The position numbers and the translations under genes are program-made. From Adineta ricciae (taxonomy: Eukaryota > Rotifera > Eurotatoria > Adinetida > Adinetidae): a DNA stretch of 64,000 nt. Numbering within the stretch: position 1 is the first letter of the stretch; each line of letters starts with the position of its first letter. Below, piece by piece: positions 37,201 through 49,592 of this stretch. The stretch lies in contig CAJNOJ010000093.1 in the NCBI GenBank assembly GCA_905250025.1, forward strand, positions 62,001 to 126,000. Direction: 5' to 3'. Under the pieces are notes generated by a model. It was given only the letters and a program-made list of their open reading frames with translations, did no database searches and was not told the origin of the DNA.

Positions 37201-39308
37201 TTCATTCGATACAGTCGCGATGAGAACATTTGGATTTGATATGGCTGTGAGATATCCATGACCTTTGGAACTCTGCAGAACACGAAAAAACAACATGATG
37301 GCCGCGATCGAGATCAAACTCACTAGTCGCCATTCTTTTCCACCATCGGATGATACTGCAACATATTCATCTATACCATTTGTGGCTTTAAGTCAATAAA
37401 AATCAGTTTTCATAGATGAATCTTCAATGCTACACCTTTTACCTTTACCAACGAGAATTCCCGGTGCCTCGTTTGAAGAGACTAAGGAATTGAGATTGAT
37501 AGATACATTTGTCGAACAATTGATCGTCTATGATAAACCCACAAGTCGAATCCAACATAAAATGATTTCTACATACTTGATCACATTGATAGTATGTTTT
37601 ATTCCAGTTGACTCCACCATCAAATGAGACCAGTGTACTTTGTTCGGATGCAACATTCGCTAGAAAGACATTTCTGGTTAAACCACGTATCTGATACAAT
37701 GGTATTTGCGTTGAAGAACATCTACAAACAACTATGATCTTTGAAATCTTGTCTTCACAAGAAACGTTACTCGATTGAATTTGTTGAACTTTCGTTAATG
37801 ATCAATCCACAGGCGATATTTGAAAGATTAAAGAAATTTCCTTTCGAATATCCAACGAGATTACATGTTGTTGTTGTTATTATTGTTTCATTAGCTTCAC
37901 CAGATTTATTATCGGTAGTAAATAGCAGCAATAAATCTTGAGTATAAACATCTTCGATAGCACAATAAAACTAAAAGAAATGTTATCTAGAAGACCCGAT
38001 CATCGACATTTGACTTTCGTACGTTTCCTTGCGATTGAAATCGGATGGGCAAAGCACGAAAACCATCATCAGCTAAGTTGTCTCGATGGCTAATGCTAAT
38101 CGGTTCCTAAGCCGAAGAAATAAATACAATCTGAACATCATAGTAAAAAAGAAGCTTGTTTTACGTTCATATTCAATCGCTTTGTAATTAAGTATCGCGA
38201 GAAGAGTTTTGTGCGTAAAGCGTCATTTAAAACAACTTGTGTTTTGAATGTTGTCACATCGATTGATTTCAAGTAACGAAAATGTTGGAGAATAATTATC
38301 GAATTGGTTTTATTCGACCTGAAGATAATTCACTTGTCTTTTGAAAGTTATAGTAATTTTAGTATGAAAACTTACCAACCAAGTATTGTTGAACTGCTGG
38401 TATCTTCGAGTTGATCCCAAGTAACACCGAAATTCATGGTGATATATAGCTGTGTGAGAAAAATAGAACAATTGGATGGGAGAAAGTCGGTTCTTACTGC
38501 AGTTTGATCAGATGTTTCCGCGAACCATCGGTTGGTGTTTGATGAAAATGTGAAGATTTGTTTGGGTTTAAATGAGATACTTGACTTTTGTGATTGATGA
38601 GTAGAATTTAACACGAAAAGTTCTTGAGTATTATCATCATAGATGACGAGTGTCTAAAAGGAAACAGTGTCGATTCAATTGACTGTCTCTGTTTTCCACT
38701 CACGTTCGGTTGATCAATTGGAATAATCGTTGCGTATTTAAAATGATTGTTTATAGTTCCATCGTGTTTGTTGAACAAAACGATTTCACGTTCTTCGAAA
38801 ACAAGAAGAATTGAATCATTAAAATACGTGCGAAATGTTAGATGAGATGTCGATGGTGATGATAGATTGACGTTTAATGGGTACTAAAAGTATAGATAAG
38901 ACCTGATGAGTATCAAACAGGACTTTGCGTACATGAAAGTAACATGTGTGAGTCGGAATAGGTAATTTACACACGTTAAAGTATAAATTTTCGAAAAAAA
39001 TTAGTTGCTTTGCTTGAAATAACTAGTGATTGTTCACATTAAAACAAGAGAAAACTTACTTTGGTAACAAATTCTTTTGCTAGTGTTTCATCTATGACCG
39101 TTTTAGTCGTTGCCTCCGTAACAATTGGATCTGTAACAGCATTAACAAGATCTTCGACAATTGTATTTGTTGTCGATATCAACGAAGTGTCATCTTGATA
39201 ATGGAAATCATGTTCAACGACAGGCAATGGAGGGATCACATCAGTTGTATCCGAACATGATCGAAGATGAATATTCGAGAGCAAAACGAAGAAAATCAAG
39301 CGATGCAT
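34300..39308 (-). CDS. SORL1-like VPS10/YWTD sorting receptor, shortened
   Basis: Type I membrane receptor of the sortilin family, expected to sort cargo between Golgi and endosomes. Order from the N-terminus: signal peptide (MHRLIFFVLLSNIHLRSCS). Next is a VPS10 beta-propeller with Asp-box motifs (SFDGGVNW near 37.6 kb, STDIGYNW near 37.1 kb). Then the cysteine-rich 10CC module (ERCQCSLSDFQCLPGYQR near 36.75 kb) and a YWTD-type LDLR-B propeller (ANIYWISHNSPSIFHIG near 36.0 kb). An EGF-like module (RCASHPCSDICIPLEN near 35.53 kb) and at least one LDLR-A module (FEWLCDGNRDCPLGNDEEHC near 35.07 kb) follow. One transmembrane helix (WMILVTSILLVLFVAILIM near 34.53 kb) and a short tail ending NNAANGTS complete it. 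Vertebrate SORL1 has eleven LDLR-A and six FN3 modules and an acidic tail; those are absent here. The C-terminal exon boundary (about 34.39-34.44 kb) was set by frame. Confidence 0.8.
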
Positions 39309-40724
39309 TATCTAAAAGCAATCTTATCTTACAGAAAAACAACATTTACCGCGAGTCATAAAATCGAAGCAGCTGATACAAACCACTGCATAGATTTGAA
39401 GAGAAAAAGAAATAAAAAGAAGCGTTGCAGAGGATGATTATCCCTTGATACATTAGAATTTTTCTGTATAAAAAATACCGAAGCATATTGATGTACATGA
39501 TAATTCGTATGCAAAACATTCAAACGACTATCTCTCGTATTGCTTAGTTAGCACGTATTTACACAATACATTAAGGTCAAAAACCGTTTTATATTCTTCT
39601 TTTTCGCACATGCTGAGTACCGGCATTACTCGATTACATATGAGAGAAAAAGGCACGAAGTAGAATATGAAGAACTAAACGAATAAAAAAAAGGATTACA
39701 GAGTGATTGTTTCGAAAAATGAAAAGTCTTATCGAAATGGTAACGCTCTCGAAAGTATTAGTGTTCTGACATGGACGACTAAGACTCGCTTTATACTGAT
39801 TCTTTTCTAATTGGAGGGGAGATATATTCTTTCGCGTACCAGGAATCGTTGTCTCTATACATATGTGACTGTCGGAGTCTTTATTTGTATTGTGTTTTCA
39901 TGGACACAGTCGTCAATGCTTTTTCAGTTTCTTGCGAATGAATCAAGTATATACGGTATTTTTTATCCTTTACACACTTACTTGACGGCATATATTTGTT
40001 TTTTTTTTGTGTTCTCGGCTGAATAGTGAGAGAGAGAGAGAGACGAGTGAAAATGTGAAATGATATTAGAAAAAAAAGCCATATGTAACTGCCATATATC
40101 AATGGCAATAGACTGTGCATGAAAAACAAAAAAGAACGAATAAATGTTGATTATTCGGAAGGCGTTCTTATTATAAATAACGATGATGATCGATACTATG
40201 GAGATAAGTTCATGGTTATCGAGTATTTCTTGTTGTGTTCTGAAAACTGAGAAAATTTATAATAATCAATCGATTACATCTAATACTCACATGGTTTATG
40301 GACCGGAACGAGTTTTTTTAGAAGTGATAACGTACACATGCGGCAAGGACTTTTCGGTTGAAAAATTCATTTCGTATTTATATAATTCAAAAGTCTTCAA
40401 ACCTCTGCTGGAAAATATTCACAGAATTTCAGCTGATCTGCAACACTGCCTTACCATATGCATGTACACTAATTGAACTTTTACCCTCTATCACCAAGCG
40501 ACATCTATCACTCAAAAAGAATTATTCGACATACGTATTTGTCAATAACCTTTATCAAAAGAATTTTATTTTCAAATGTATTACATTCATTCATTCCTAT
40601 TTATGAATCATGATTGACTAAGTTCTCTTTTCTTCTATTACAAATCTAAATTTAGTTTAGATTAATTAAGTGATTTCAAGAAAAAAAACGGTGTTTGTGC
40701 ATATGTATTTGATTGAATCACAAT
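39309..40724. other. Divergent intergenic region SORL1-like/HNRNPK
   Basis: About 1.4 kb between two divergent starts, so it should hold both promoters. AT-rich, with a (GA)n run at about 40027-40043. The open frames here (for example + 40183-40476) carry no recognisable domain. I see no other gene. Confidence 0.5.
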
Positions 40725-42153
40725 ATGACAGATAATAATGAATATAATTCGAGACGAACAACGGGTGATGAGCAACAACAAGAGGGAAGACGAAATCGCT
40801 CGGCGAATAACGGCAAATTGGACTTTCGCTTTTTAATTCCATCACGTGATGCTGGAGGTTTGAAACTCTGAAAAATTTGTTGGAAATTTTTGAAATTCTT
40901 TTCGACTTTTCAGCGATTATTGGTAAAGGTGGAAAGGTCATTCAAGATCTTCGCCTTAAACATCGATGTCAAATTCAAATGGCTGATTGTGGTGTGCCGG
41001 AACGTGCTCTAATGATTCATGGCGATCAGTCAGATGTATTGAATTGTATGTCAGATGTACTTTCATATATAATGGAAAATCATCAACGTTCAAACAAATC
41101 TGATCAAAGTGAAATCCGTGCTCTCATCCATCAATCACAGGCAGGAGCATTGATTGGTAAGAAATGTTAAATGAATGACAATGGCGTATTTAAAAATACA
41201 ACTGTCTTGTTTTTAGGCAAAGGCGCATCCAAAATCAAAGAATTTAGAGAGAAACGTAAGTAAATAGAACGAATAGAATACGTTTTCCGGGCAATTTCGA
41301 GATTCATGGATTCCTATATCGAAATTTATTTTAGACAATATTGATGTCAAGGTTTATCCTCAATGCTGTCCAGGTGGTTCAACAGAACGATGTAAATAAA
41401 GTTAAAGTTTAGCTACAATGTAAACTTCAAGTCTTCTTTTATCTAGGTATCTCTATGCGTGGCAATAAAGACGATGTATTACGTTGTTTAACTGAAGTTT
41501 ATGGCGTACTCGATGGTGTTCCAGCTCGTGGGTCTTATCGATACTACGATCCATCAACATACGACGGTTATAATGTAGCAGATTATGGAGGTTATTCAGA
41601 TAATTTCGTGCGTAATAACCAGCAAAACTTTCGAACTCAGAATAATAACGCTCCAGGATACGCTCATAATTCGTATGTTCTGAAGACGAGCTCTTTCGCT
41701 TACCAAATTCGGTTTCCTGCATTTTAGTTATGGCTCACCTCCAGTACCACCTGCCCATGGTTATTCACAGTACGGTGGCCCATATCCAGATAATAATTAT
41801 GGTGGTCATCGAAATCGTAGTGGTGGATACAATCCTGCGCATCAACAAGCTGGACCAGTAACAACAACGCAAGTGACAATTCCAACTGAGATGGCTGGTA
41901 TGTGATTATAGTTTGTCTTTTGAACAAAATAAATGGATTTGATTTGACTTTCCAAGGTGTTATTATTGGTACAAAAGGTTCAAAAATATCGCAGATTCGA
42001 CAGGAATCAGGTGCTTCAATTAAAATTGATTCCGATCCGATGCCAGGTACAAACGATCGTTTGATTACGATTACCGGTAGTCAAAATCAAATTCAACAAG
42101 CACAATATCTTCTTCAACAAGCTGTTCGAGAATCAGGTCTATGGAATCAATAA
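40725..42153 (+). CDS. HNRNPK: Heterogeneous nuclear ribonucleoprotein K
   Basis: Poly(C)-binding protein acting in transcription, splicing and mRNA fate. Three KH domains are present, each with its GxxG loop: KH1 ([20 protein letters not shown], about 40.82-41.09 kb), KH2 ([20 protein letters not shown], about 41.12-41.53 kb) and KH3 ([20 protein letters not shown], about 41.87-42.13 kb). KH2 and KH3 are separated by a Gly/Tyr/Asn-rich linker, as in animal hnRNP K. The C-terminus stops soon after KH3 ([12 protein letters not shown]), as in vertebrates. There are at least five short introns. The start at 40725 ([17 protein letters not shown]) precedes a basic N-terminus. Domain order, spacing and KH3 similarity make the call firm, although the related PCBP family shares three KH domains. 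Confidence 0.87.
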
Positions 42154-42614
42154 AATATTCAACATTTCAACCATATACAAACACATACACACGTATAAAA
42201 CAAGACATGCATTTGCTATAAGTGACACTCGTTTATTTTATCTTTTTCCCTTGATGATGATGATGATGATGATGATAGTTGTAAATCTTGTACGAGAGGA
42301 AAAACAAACCATTCATACTCCTTTCTTGTTTTTTTAAAGTATCTACTGCGTTTGTATATTCTTCCGTTATGTTTATTTGTTGTATATGATTATCAAAAGA
42401 GCGAGAATAAAAAGTTATCAAAAGAAGGAAAAAAACATCGTTGTAACGAAACAGATCACGCGTATCGAGACATGACTTCAAAAGAAATATTACTGAATGA
42501 TTCGGTATATTTATGCGTGTGTGCAGCGAACTGCAACAGAAAACTAGATTCGCCAGACAAGGTATTCACTTACATTGACGTGTCTTCTACAAATTAGACT
42601 AGCAAAAAGAAGCG
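42154..42614. other. Spacer with a GAT microsatellite
   Basis: About 460 bp between HNRNPK and the ankyrin gene. It contains an uninterrupted (GAT)n run at about 42253-42276 and T-rich sequence typical of a 3' UTR. An AG at 42596-42597 could be an acceptor for the next gene. Confidence 0.5.
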
Positions 42615-43578
42615 ATGTCCTGGCGATTAGCATTTCACTCCACAAAATTACTCTTTTCCTATCTTATCCCTTACAAAGTCAAAATCTTCCGTGACGCAAT
42701 TTTCAGTGGAAATATCGCAGTTATTCGACAATTAGCTGCTGAAAGACCACGATTGTTGCAACAATCGATCGATGCTGATGGAAACACTGCGATAGGCTTA
42801 TCGCTGATGTTGGGTGAAGTTGACGTTGTTAAAACTTTACTTGAACTTGGTAGTGATCCCAACCTAGCAAACTCTTTCGATGGTAATCATCCACTGGTGA
42901 TCTTGGCCAAATTACGTTCTGACGAGAATTCGAAACTAGCAGTATTCGCTGATCTTTTACTTGATGCTGGATCAAATCCATTACATGAAGTACAATACCA
43001 AGCTGATAGCGCAAAACGTCTCGATGCTACACAGACACCGTCATTTCATGAAACGCCGTTGCTTTGTTGTGGTAATAATGAGTGTCGACACGAAAGGAAA
43101 AATATGACTATGTGTTCTTTTTTTAGTTCGTTTTCAAAATGAAGAACTATTAAAAAAATTCATCGAACATCAGATTGATGTCAATGCTCTCAATCCCGAG
43201 ACCGGTACCAGTGCATTAATGTTAGCTGCGTCTCTTGGCTATCGCAATATATGTAATATATTAATTGAATCTGGAGCTGATATCAATGCGAAAGATCATT
43301 CAGGTAATTCGCCCTTACATCTAGCTGCACAAGGTTACGGCGAGCAAATTCCTGTTGCTGAACTCTTACTTCAGCACGGTGCTGATGTCAATTCTATCAA
43401 TGACGATGGCTTTACACCAGCTGTACTCGCTCGGAAAATGGAAAAGGATGCTTGTTTTAGACTTCTGGAATCATATGCAGATAAAAATCCACCAAAAGCA
43501 GCTCCACCACCACCCTATGAGCACGTTGATGAAATTGAATCGGATGAAAAGCAGCCAGTTCCGTTTTCTTTTCATTGA
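42615..43578 (+). CDS. Ankyrin-repeat protein
   Basis: Two exons (42615-43071 and 43127-43578) joined in frame across a 55-bp GT-AG intron give about 302 residues. At least four ankyrin repeats are visible: an N-terminal pair (FRDAIFSGNIAVIRQLAAE; DADGNTAIGLSLMLGEVDVV), then after the intron GTSALMLAASLGYRNICNIL and HSGNSPLHLAAQGYGEQIPV, and a final DDGFTPAVLARKMEKDACF. The tail is proline-rich (AAPPPPYEHVDEIE) and contains a PPPY-like motif that could bind WW domains; this is an inference. No catalytic domain is seen, so a protein-binding scaffold role is all that can be proposed. The first residues (MSWRLAFHSTKLLFSYLIPY) are hydrophobic and the exact start is uncertain. Confidence 0.75.
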
Positions 43579-45230
43579 ATCAATGTTCCCGTTTGTCTTC
43601 GTACGAAACTATGGCTCAAATTACTTTGTATATGCAAATATATCTCAATTTTTTAAAACGGAAGTCATTTATATTTTATTTCACGGATCATTATTTCTAT
43701 GATGGAAGTGCTTGTACGTATGGTAAAATAAATCATACATAAAAACGTTTTTCTTGCGAATTATAATTACTTAACTTTGAATGAATCGATTGCGGGATGA
43801 CATTTGTCATGCATGGTTGCTTCGAAATGTGTTGATATTCGAAACATATTGGATAAAAAAAAAAGGAAAACCTATCATAATAAGAATTTTTTTTTTCGAA
43901 AATTTTATCAAATGAAAGCAAAGTAAGCAGTTGAAGGCGCTTTGTTCTAGACTCGAAAGAAAGAAAACATATTACAATCGTATCGAAAAGATTGACAGAT
44001 CAATTTATTTATCTAAGAAACACTCGCATTGTTATTCGACATCTCAACAATAAAAAATAAATTCAATGGACACAATCACATAAATGCGTAATCACGATAC
44101 GTATTGCGTAGAATGATCAAAGTCGAATATTTATAGCTCGAATGAAAGCATAACTTTTTCATCGTATTCCTCACATGTTTTCGTGATTTTTGTGAGGGAT
44201 ATGACTTCGAGCGATGTATTTTGATTTTTATGCGTATCATATGTTCAATTTCTCGTTGATAACATTCACAGGAAAGAAAACATTTTTGACTATGCCATCT
44301 CGATCAGAAATAATTGTGTAGATAAAAATAAACTTGTGTTAACTACCTCAGTATTTCGATTGTCTATTCTTTCTCTCTCATAAAGGAAGGAATAGCAGCA
44401 CAAACGATGTCTTTGCACTCATGGATGTAGGTAACGATCTTTCATTATATGTCTTCGAAGGAAAAGTGAGAATGATAAGGAAATCTTTCTGTGATCCGAT
44501 GAAGAATATACTTCAAAGAGAGTAAAGTCTATTGTGTTCTTTCGGTTAACAATCTCAAAAGACTGAAGCGAAAAACTGCTTCACATTTTCGAAAAAAATT
44601 CGTCGAGATAAGATGAATAGTCAAAAGAAACATGATCTTCGACATATTTTGATGAAAGTGTACAAGAATTCTCAATCATCGATTACAACTTTCGTTAATG
44701 AAAACCAACAAGATTTCAGCAAAGTTAAAACTTAGGTTTTTGTGCAAGACATTTGAACTTTGATATAGACTACAAGGCATCATGTTGTTTTTCATCTGTT
44801 TGAAATACACTGACCGAGTAAAAACACGCAAACTGACCATATCCGTTGGCACACCACTGACGAACGTTTGTTTTTCTGTACACAAATCAAGGAAAACAAA
44901 TTTACAGGACATGTGACAAACTCTGAATAAACGATTATTGTTGAACATAAAAAACACCAAAAAAAAATACTTTGTACAAGAAGAAAAAAAGAAAACACAG
45001 TTGAGGTAGTCATACAACGACGAGAAAACAACCGGTACGTCTTTCATCGCGTTAGAACAACACACCGGACTAAAAAATCAAAAGAACACAAACGAAACTT
45101 TCTCTTTGTTTCACATTAAAATCATGTCACCGGAGAACATTCAAATGATCGCTCACACGGATACTGTCTTGTACCTTTTTCGAGAAAATAAAACAAAAAT
45201 AAAGGTATATATGTATATAGCAAGTTTAGT
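43579..45230. other. Convergent intergenic region
   Basis: About 1.65 kb between the ankyrin gene (+) and CREBRF (-), AT-rich with long A and T runs. The open frames on - at 44.68-45.07 kb have no recognisable domain and are judged to be chance. Part near 45.1-45.2 kb is likely CREBRF 3' UTR. Confidence 0.5.
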
Positions 45231-47629
45231 TTATGTATTAAGACTATAGCTTCGTTGTTGTTTTGAAGAATACATACGTTCCATATCGTTGAGTATACCT
45301 TGAACGAAACCATCAGCATTTCCTGCAACAGGTTGCTCTAGAAAGTAAAAATATTCCGATGAGAATTAGTTTCATGTGAATAGGAAAGACAGTACTGTAT
45401 TTCGCAGCAATGAGTTGGTCGAGTGCAGTTTCGAGTGATTGATTTGGTGATAGAGATGGAGTATTTAGTTGGCCATCATGGTATCGTTTGAGAACAATGA
45501 GTTTAATTGATGCGATAAGATTGATAAGAGTTCCTAGAATGAATGAAGTATTACAAATTTGAAGATAATTAAACTAACAAATAAAAATTAGATGTTGGCC
45601 TATTTCTTTTTTTCAATTATCTTCGTGGATACAAAGAAGTGAGATAGAATCGCATCATTACAAAAGTATCTCATAACAAGGTCAAACAAGACGAGACTTA
45701 CGATGCTCTTCATTAAGGCCATGTAATTTGAGTTTATTCGCTTCGTGTTGAGCTTTTTTACGAAGTCGACAAGCTCTATAATATTCCAAACAAACAAACA
45801 ATGAACATAATCCTTCGAATGATCAATTTGGCTTTTCGTAGGCCAATACTCACCGACTGGCGATTTTATTCTTTTCTTTCTTCACTTCAGCTGTGTCATT
45901 GGGGTTCGATTGTTGCTCGACATGATAGATTCCATGATATACGGATGGTGTATTCAGGTGACTTTTTCCTACCATCGATAAATCTCGAATTTGCTTTCCG
46001 AGTTGATAAAGTTTCATTGGATTTGGTGTCACATCGTTTCCATCACCTTTCCGAAGTTTAGTAAACTGTTGACCTTTTGTTTGAGTCAATTTGATTTGAT
46101 AGACGGGATCACTAAACTCTCGACATAAATGTGGATCACGTTCTTTTAAGTAGAGTATTCGTTTGGTCTTTGGTCCTTTTGCCTGAACATTATACTGCCA
46201 GAAGAGTGATGACGAGTTCGGCTGTGAAGAATTTTCTTGTGTTGTTAAAGTCGAGTCGTTGTTCAAACTTGTTGATATGGTGGTGGTCTCATCATCGGAT
46301 GTGATCTCATCACCATCATTATCTTGAAAACGATCCGATGAATTCTGCTCAAGGTCAGACCAAAGATCAGGCTCGCTTTGTTCAAGAGTACAGCTTGGAC
46401 TATCCGGATCGACTGAAAAAAAGCGAAAGAGATGCAAGAATGAATGTTGAAATGAAGTTTCTATCGTACCCTTGATTTCTTCAACAGGAAAGCCAACTAA
46501 TGATGGACGTTTTCGAGCAGGGTTGGATGGAGATGGTGAAGTAGCACCATTTCCTTGTTGATTTATCGAAAACAGCGTGCAATTTGTTGTTGATGGTGTC
46601 TGAAAACTGATATCAGGTAGAAAGCCACCTGAGGTACGCTGCTGCTGTGGTGGTGGTTGAAGTGAATAGAACGGTCCTGAGCCGCCGTATGAAGCTGATA
46701 GGCCATTGTTTAAACGCAGCTGTTGTTGTTGACTTAAAACTTCGGAAAACGAACTGGACGCTGGTCGCGGACCATCACCGTACGGCCAAGCTGAATTCGA
46801 TGAAGCATCTGTTGCAATCGATGACACAGACGATGTTGTCGTTGTTGCCAATGACGATGCTCGGTTTTGATAGTAGGGCGGAGTTACGTATGTATGAGAA
46901 CGAAGACGATACGGATCGAAACCATGAGGATCTAGAAAAAAAAACAAAGAGAATAGATGATGTAGTTTGCGGAAATCGACATGTACCGAGTTTTGCTTGT
47001 TGATGTTGTGTTGCTCCTTCATTCATACTAGCAGATCGAAAGCGCTTCACGTCTGATATACCACTATTAACTTGTAACTCGAATGGATACGATGTACCTA
47101 AAGAGGAGTTGTCCTGTTGTTGAGTTTGAACAAATAGTGGTGGATGAAGATTGTTTTTTGAATTCAGTGCTAATGACGATTGGACGAATGGCTGAAGAAG
47201 TATCGAGGAATTCGTGGGATCTTGCAATGACGACGAAAACGGATTGTGTTGTTGATTAAGACTTAATGTCGTAAACTTCGGACTAATTCCTAATGAAGAG
47301 TACCCTGTCGTTGTGTTTGATTGTGAATTTATCGGATTATTATTATTAACAGGAAATGTTGAATTGGATGTTGCTGATATGTCATAAATATTCAACGGTT
47401 GAGTATAATCATGTGTCGCTGATGTCGCTGGTGACATCGGCGATAGAACTTGTACATTATTTGTTGAGTTATCCAACAAATCGCTGAATGACTCTAAATC
47501 AAGATCTAGCGGCGCAGTAGATGAAAGAGGATCATCGACTGTAACATCTTCACGTTCGGGTTTCATGATTTCATCGATAGCGTCGCACAATTCTTTGTTA
47601 GATGTTGGCTGAGGTAACCAACATGCCAT
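45231..47629 (-). CDS. CREBRF: CREB3 regulatory factor (CREBRF), bZIP protein
   Basis: Nuclear bZIP-type regulator that in vertebrates promotes CREB3 turnover and affects metabolic signalling. Diagnostic C-terminal parts are present: LFWQYNVQ (vertebrate FWEYSEQ), DVTPNPMKLYQLGKQIRDL, and the basic region KKEKNKIAS joined by splicing to RACRLRKKAQHEANKLKLHG. Then come an LNEEHRTLINLIASIK zipper-like helix and KQPVAGNADGFVQGILND (vertebrate LPVAGQTSEFVNQVL). The N-terminal half is a long Ser/Asn/Gln-rich linker with an acidic stretch (QDNDGDEITSDDETT), as in the family. Exon joins were checked by frame near 45.34, 45.53, 45.78-45.85, 46.42 and 46.94 kb. I chose the ATG at 47629 (MACWLPQP), 17 bp after an AG acceptor. 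Stop is TAA at 45231-45233. Confidence 0.85.
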
Positions 47630-49592
47630 TTGATATTTATTTGAATCTAAAAAAGTCATCGAATACATAATTTCTTTCGACAAGTGAAAAGCTTTATTTA
47701 TATTCATATCATTATGCGTGTGATGACGTAGGAGTCTTTTTTCTCTAATATTTAATAAGAAAGTAAAGTCAGAATAATTGACTTGTCTATTCCTTATCCT
47801 TTTCAATAAATAAAGACTAGGATGAAAAGCAAAAAAAACATGATAAAGAACTAAAACTTTCCCCTATTTAATTTCCACTCGTTGAATTATTTGACGATAT
47901 AAATAGAGCAAGACAGGAAGAAAACGTAGATCTTTCCAGTACACTTAAGCATGATCTAGTTATTTAGCGTTTGAATAGATATGCATCGATTAGTCTTGAT
48001 TACTTTTCTATTAATACAAACGAGACAAAGAAGAGTGAATTTTTTTCGAAAAAAAAGCTGTAACCTAATTCATATTTGTGAAATCATATCTTTAACAAAA
48101 AGTAGTAATTAGAAAGAACTCGATGACGTATACTGCGCGCCCATAAATAGAAAGAAGAAAAAATAGAAGTGACACATACTTATTTCCTTTTTTCCTTCTT
48201 ACTAAGGTGTACCTTACGGTTAAGTAATAAAAATAGAAGAAAGAAACAACAATAACTGACCAATCGAAAATTAATTCTTCGAAAAATTGTTTTTTTTTCT
48301 ACGTTTTTTTGCCTTTTTTATCAGATGTGTATGTAAAAGTATTGAGATGCGCGTAAACGCGCGTGTATGTTGACGTGAATTGCATGAATATGTCTTGCGA
48401 GTCAACGAGAACAAGCAAAAAACATGTTATGGATGCAAAAACAGAAAGACGAGGAACTAGAAAAGGAAAGAATGAAAAACTCCAGGAGAAACTTGTTTTT
48501 GCCTTCCTTACCATGTACTCTTCGCGCTATTTTTACTTTGTCGCATTGCAAAAACATCGACTATCTCAAAACTGACTTTCATCATCATTGATTTGATGTT
48601 TTCCAATGAAAATATCTCATAGCTTCCCTTTTCAAGTATGTCGTTCGTTTAGTATAGGGAAATAACAACAACAATAACAAGAATTCGTAAGAAGTAACGT
48701 GAAGATACAGCTGACGACACTTACCCATAGTAATATATATATATATTGAAGTGGTTTTTTGTCTCGTATTAATCAAATCATGCTTATTAAATGTACGGAA
48801 CGAATAACAAATACAACAGAAAAGAAAATGAGAGAAGAAAATTAGAAATAACAACCCCTCTGTGCGAAAGAAAAACGATGGGATGTTACCCTCTTATTTG
48901 TGTGTCATGCACTATTGGTAATATATTTACTAGGTGAATCGAGTGCAAAGCAGACACGTTTGGTCAAAAGAATGTATACGCATACGTATTAGTATTGACA
49001 TCATTCTCGTTAGTGAAATATCATTCGGTCGACGTCAGCAAAATGGGATTGTACGATTCGTGACAAAAAAAACAAACGAAAGAAAACGATATTACTGACC
49101 TCCTTTGTAACACTGCGAATCTCGATCTGCACCGATAAAACAGAGATTTTAATAATCAAAGTCTATGTGTGTTATTATTAGTGATAATAGGATAGAAAAA
49201 GTCACAAGCTTAGCACAATCACCAGAAGAAACAGAACACAAAATAACAAAATATATGCTTTCCAACCATCGCTACATCTTATTTGTTCTTTCCTCGATCA
49301 ATGATGTGATAATGGAGGACAACACAGATCTAATGGTGACATACTTTATTTCCATTGGTCCAAAATCTTTTGTCGTTATATACAGTGTTAGTCGACAAAC
49401 AGAAGTGGCGCTTATCGATAAAAATGATATCTAGCAGCTAGCTATCGTTCTTTCTCTTGCTTTAACATAGGTTGTAAATTTTTCAGATCATTACTTATTC
49501 TCTGTCATTTTTTCTACTTGACGAATCTGAATAAAAAGATCAGTTAAGAGAAATATATGTTATCTGTGTTGTTTTTCGAATAACTTTGTCTT
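47630..49592. other. Divergent intergenic region CREBRF/SIN3
   Basis: Nearly 2 kb between two divergent starts, likely containing both promoters and 5' UTR exons. It carries a short (TA)n run at about 48731-48747 and several A- or T-rich runs. No supported gene is seen; the open frames here lack motifs. Confidence 0.5.

Noticed and set aside
44676-45065. Cys/Phe-rich minus-strand frames between the ankyrin gene and CREBRF
   Set aside because: Residue bias reflects A-rich DNA on the opposite strand; no splice sites or family match.
46647-47003. 118-aa plus-strand frame
   Set aside because: Antisense to CREBRF low-complexity coding sequence, where the sense frame is supported by splicing and family motifs.
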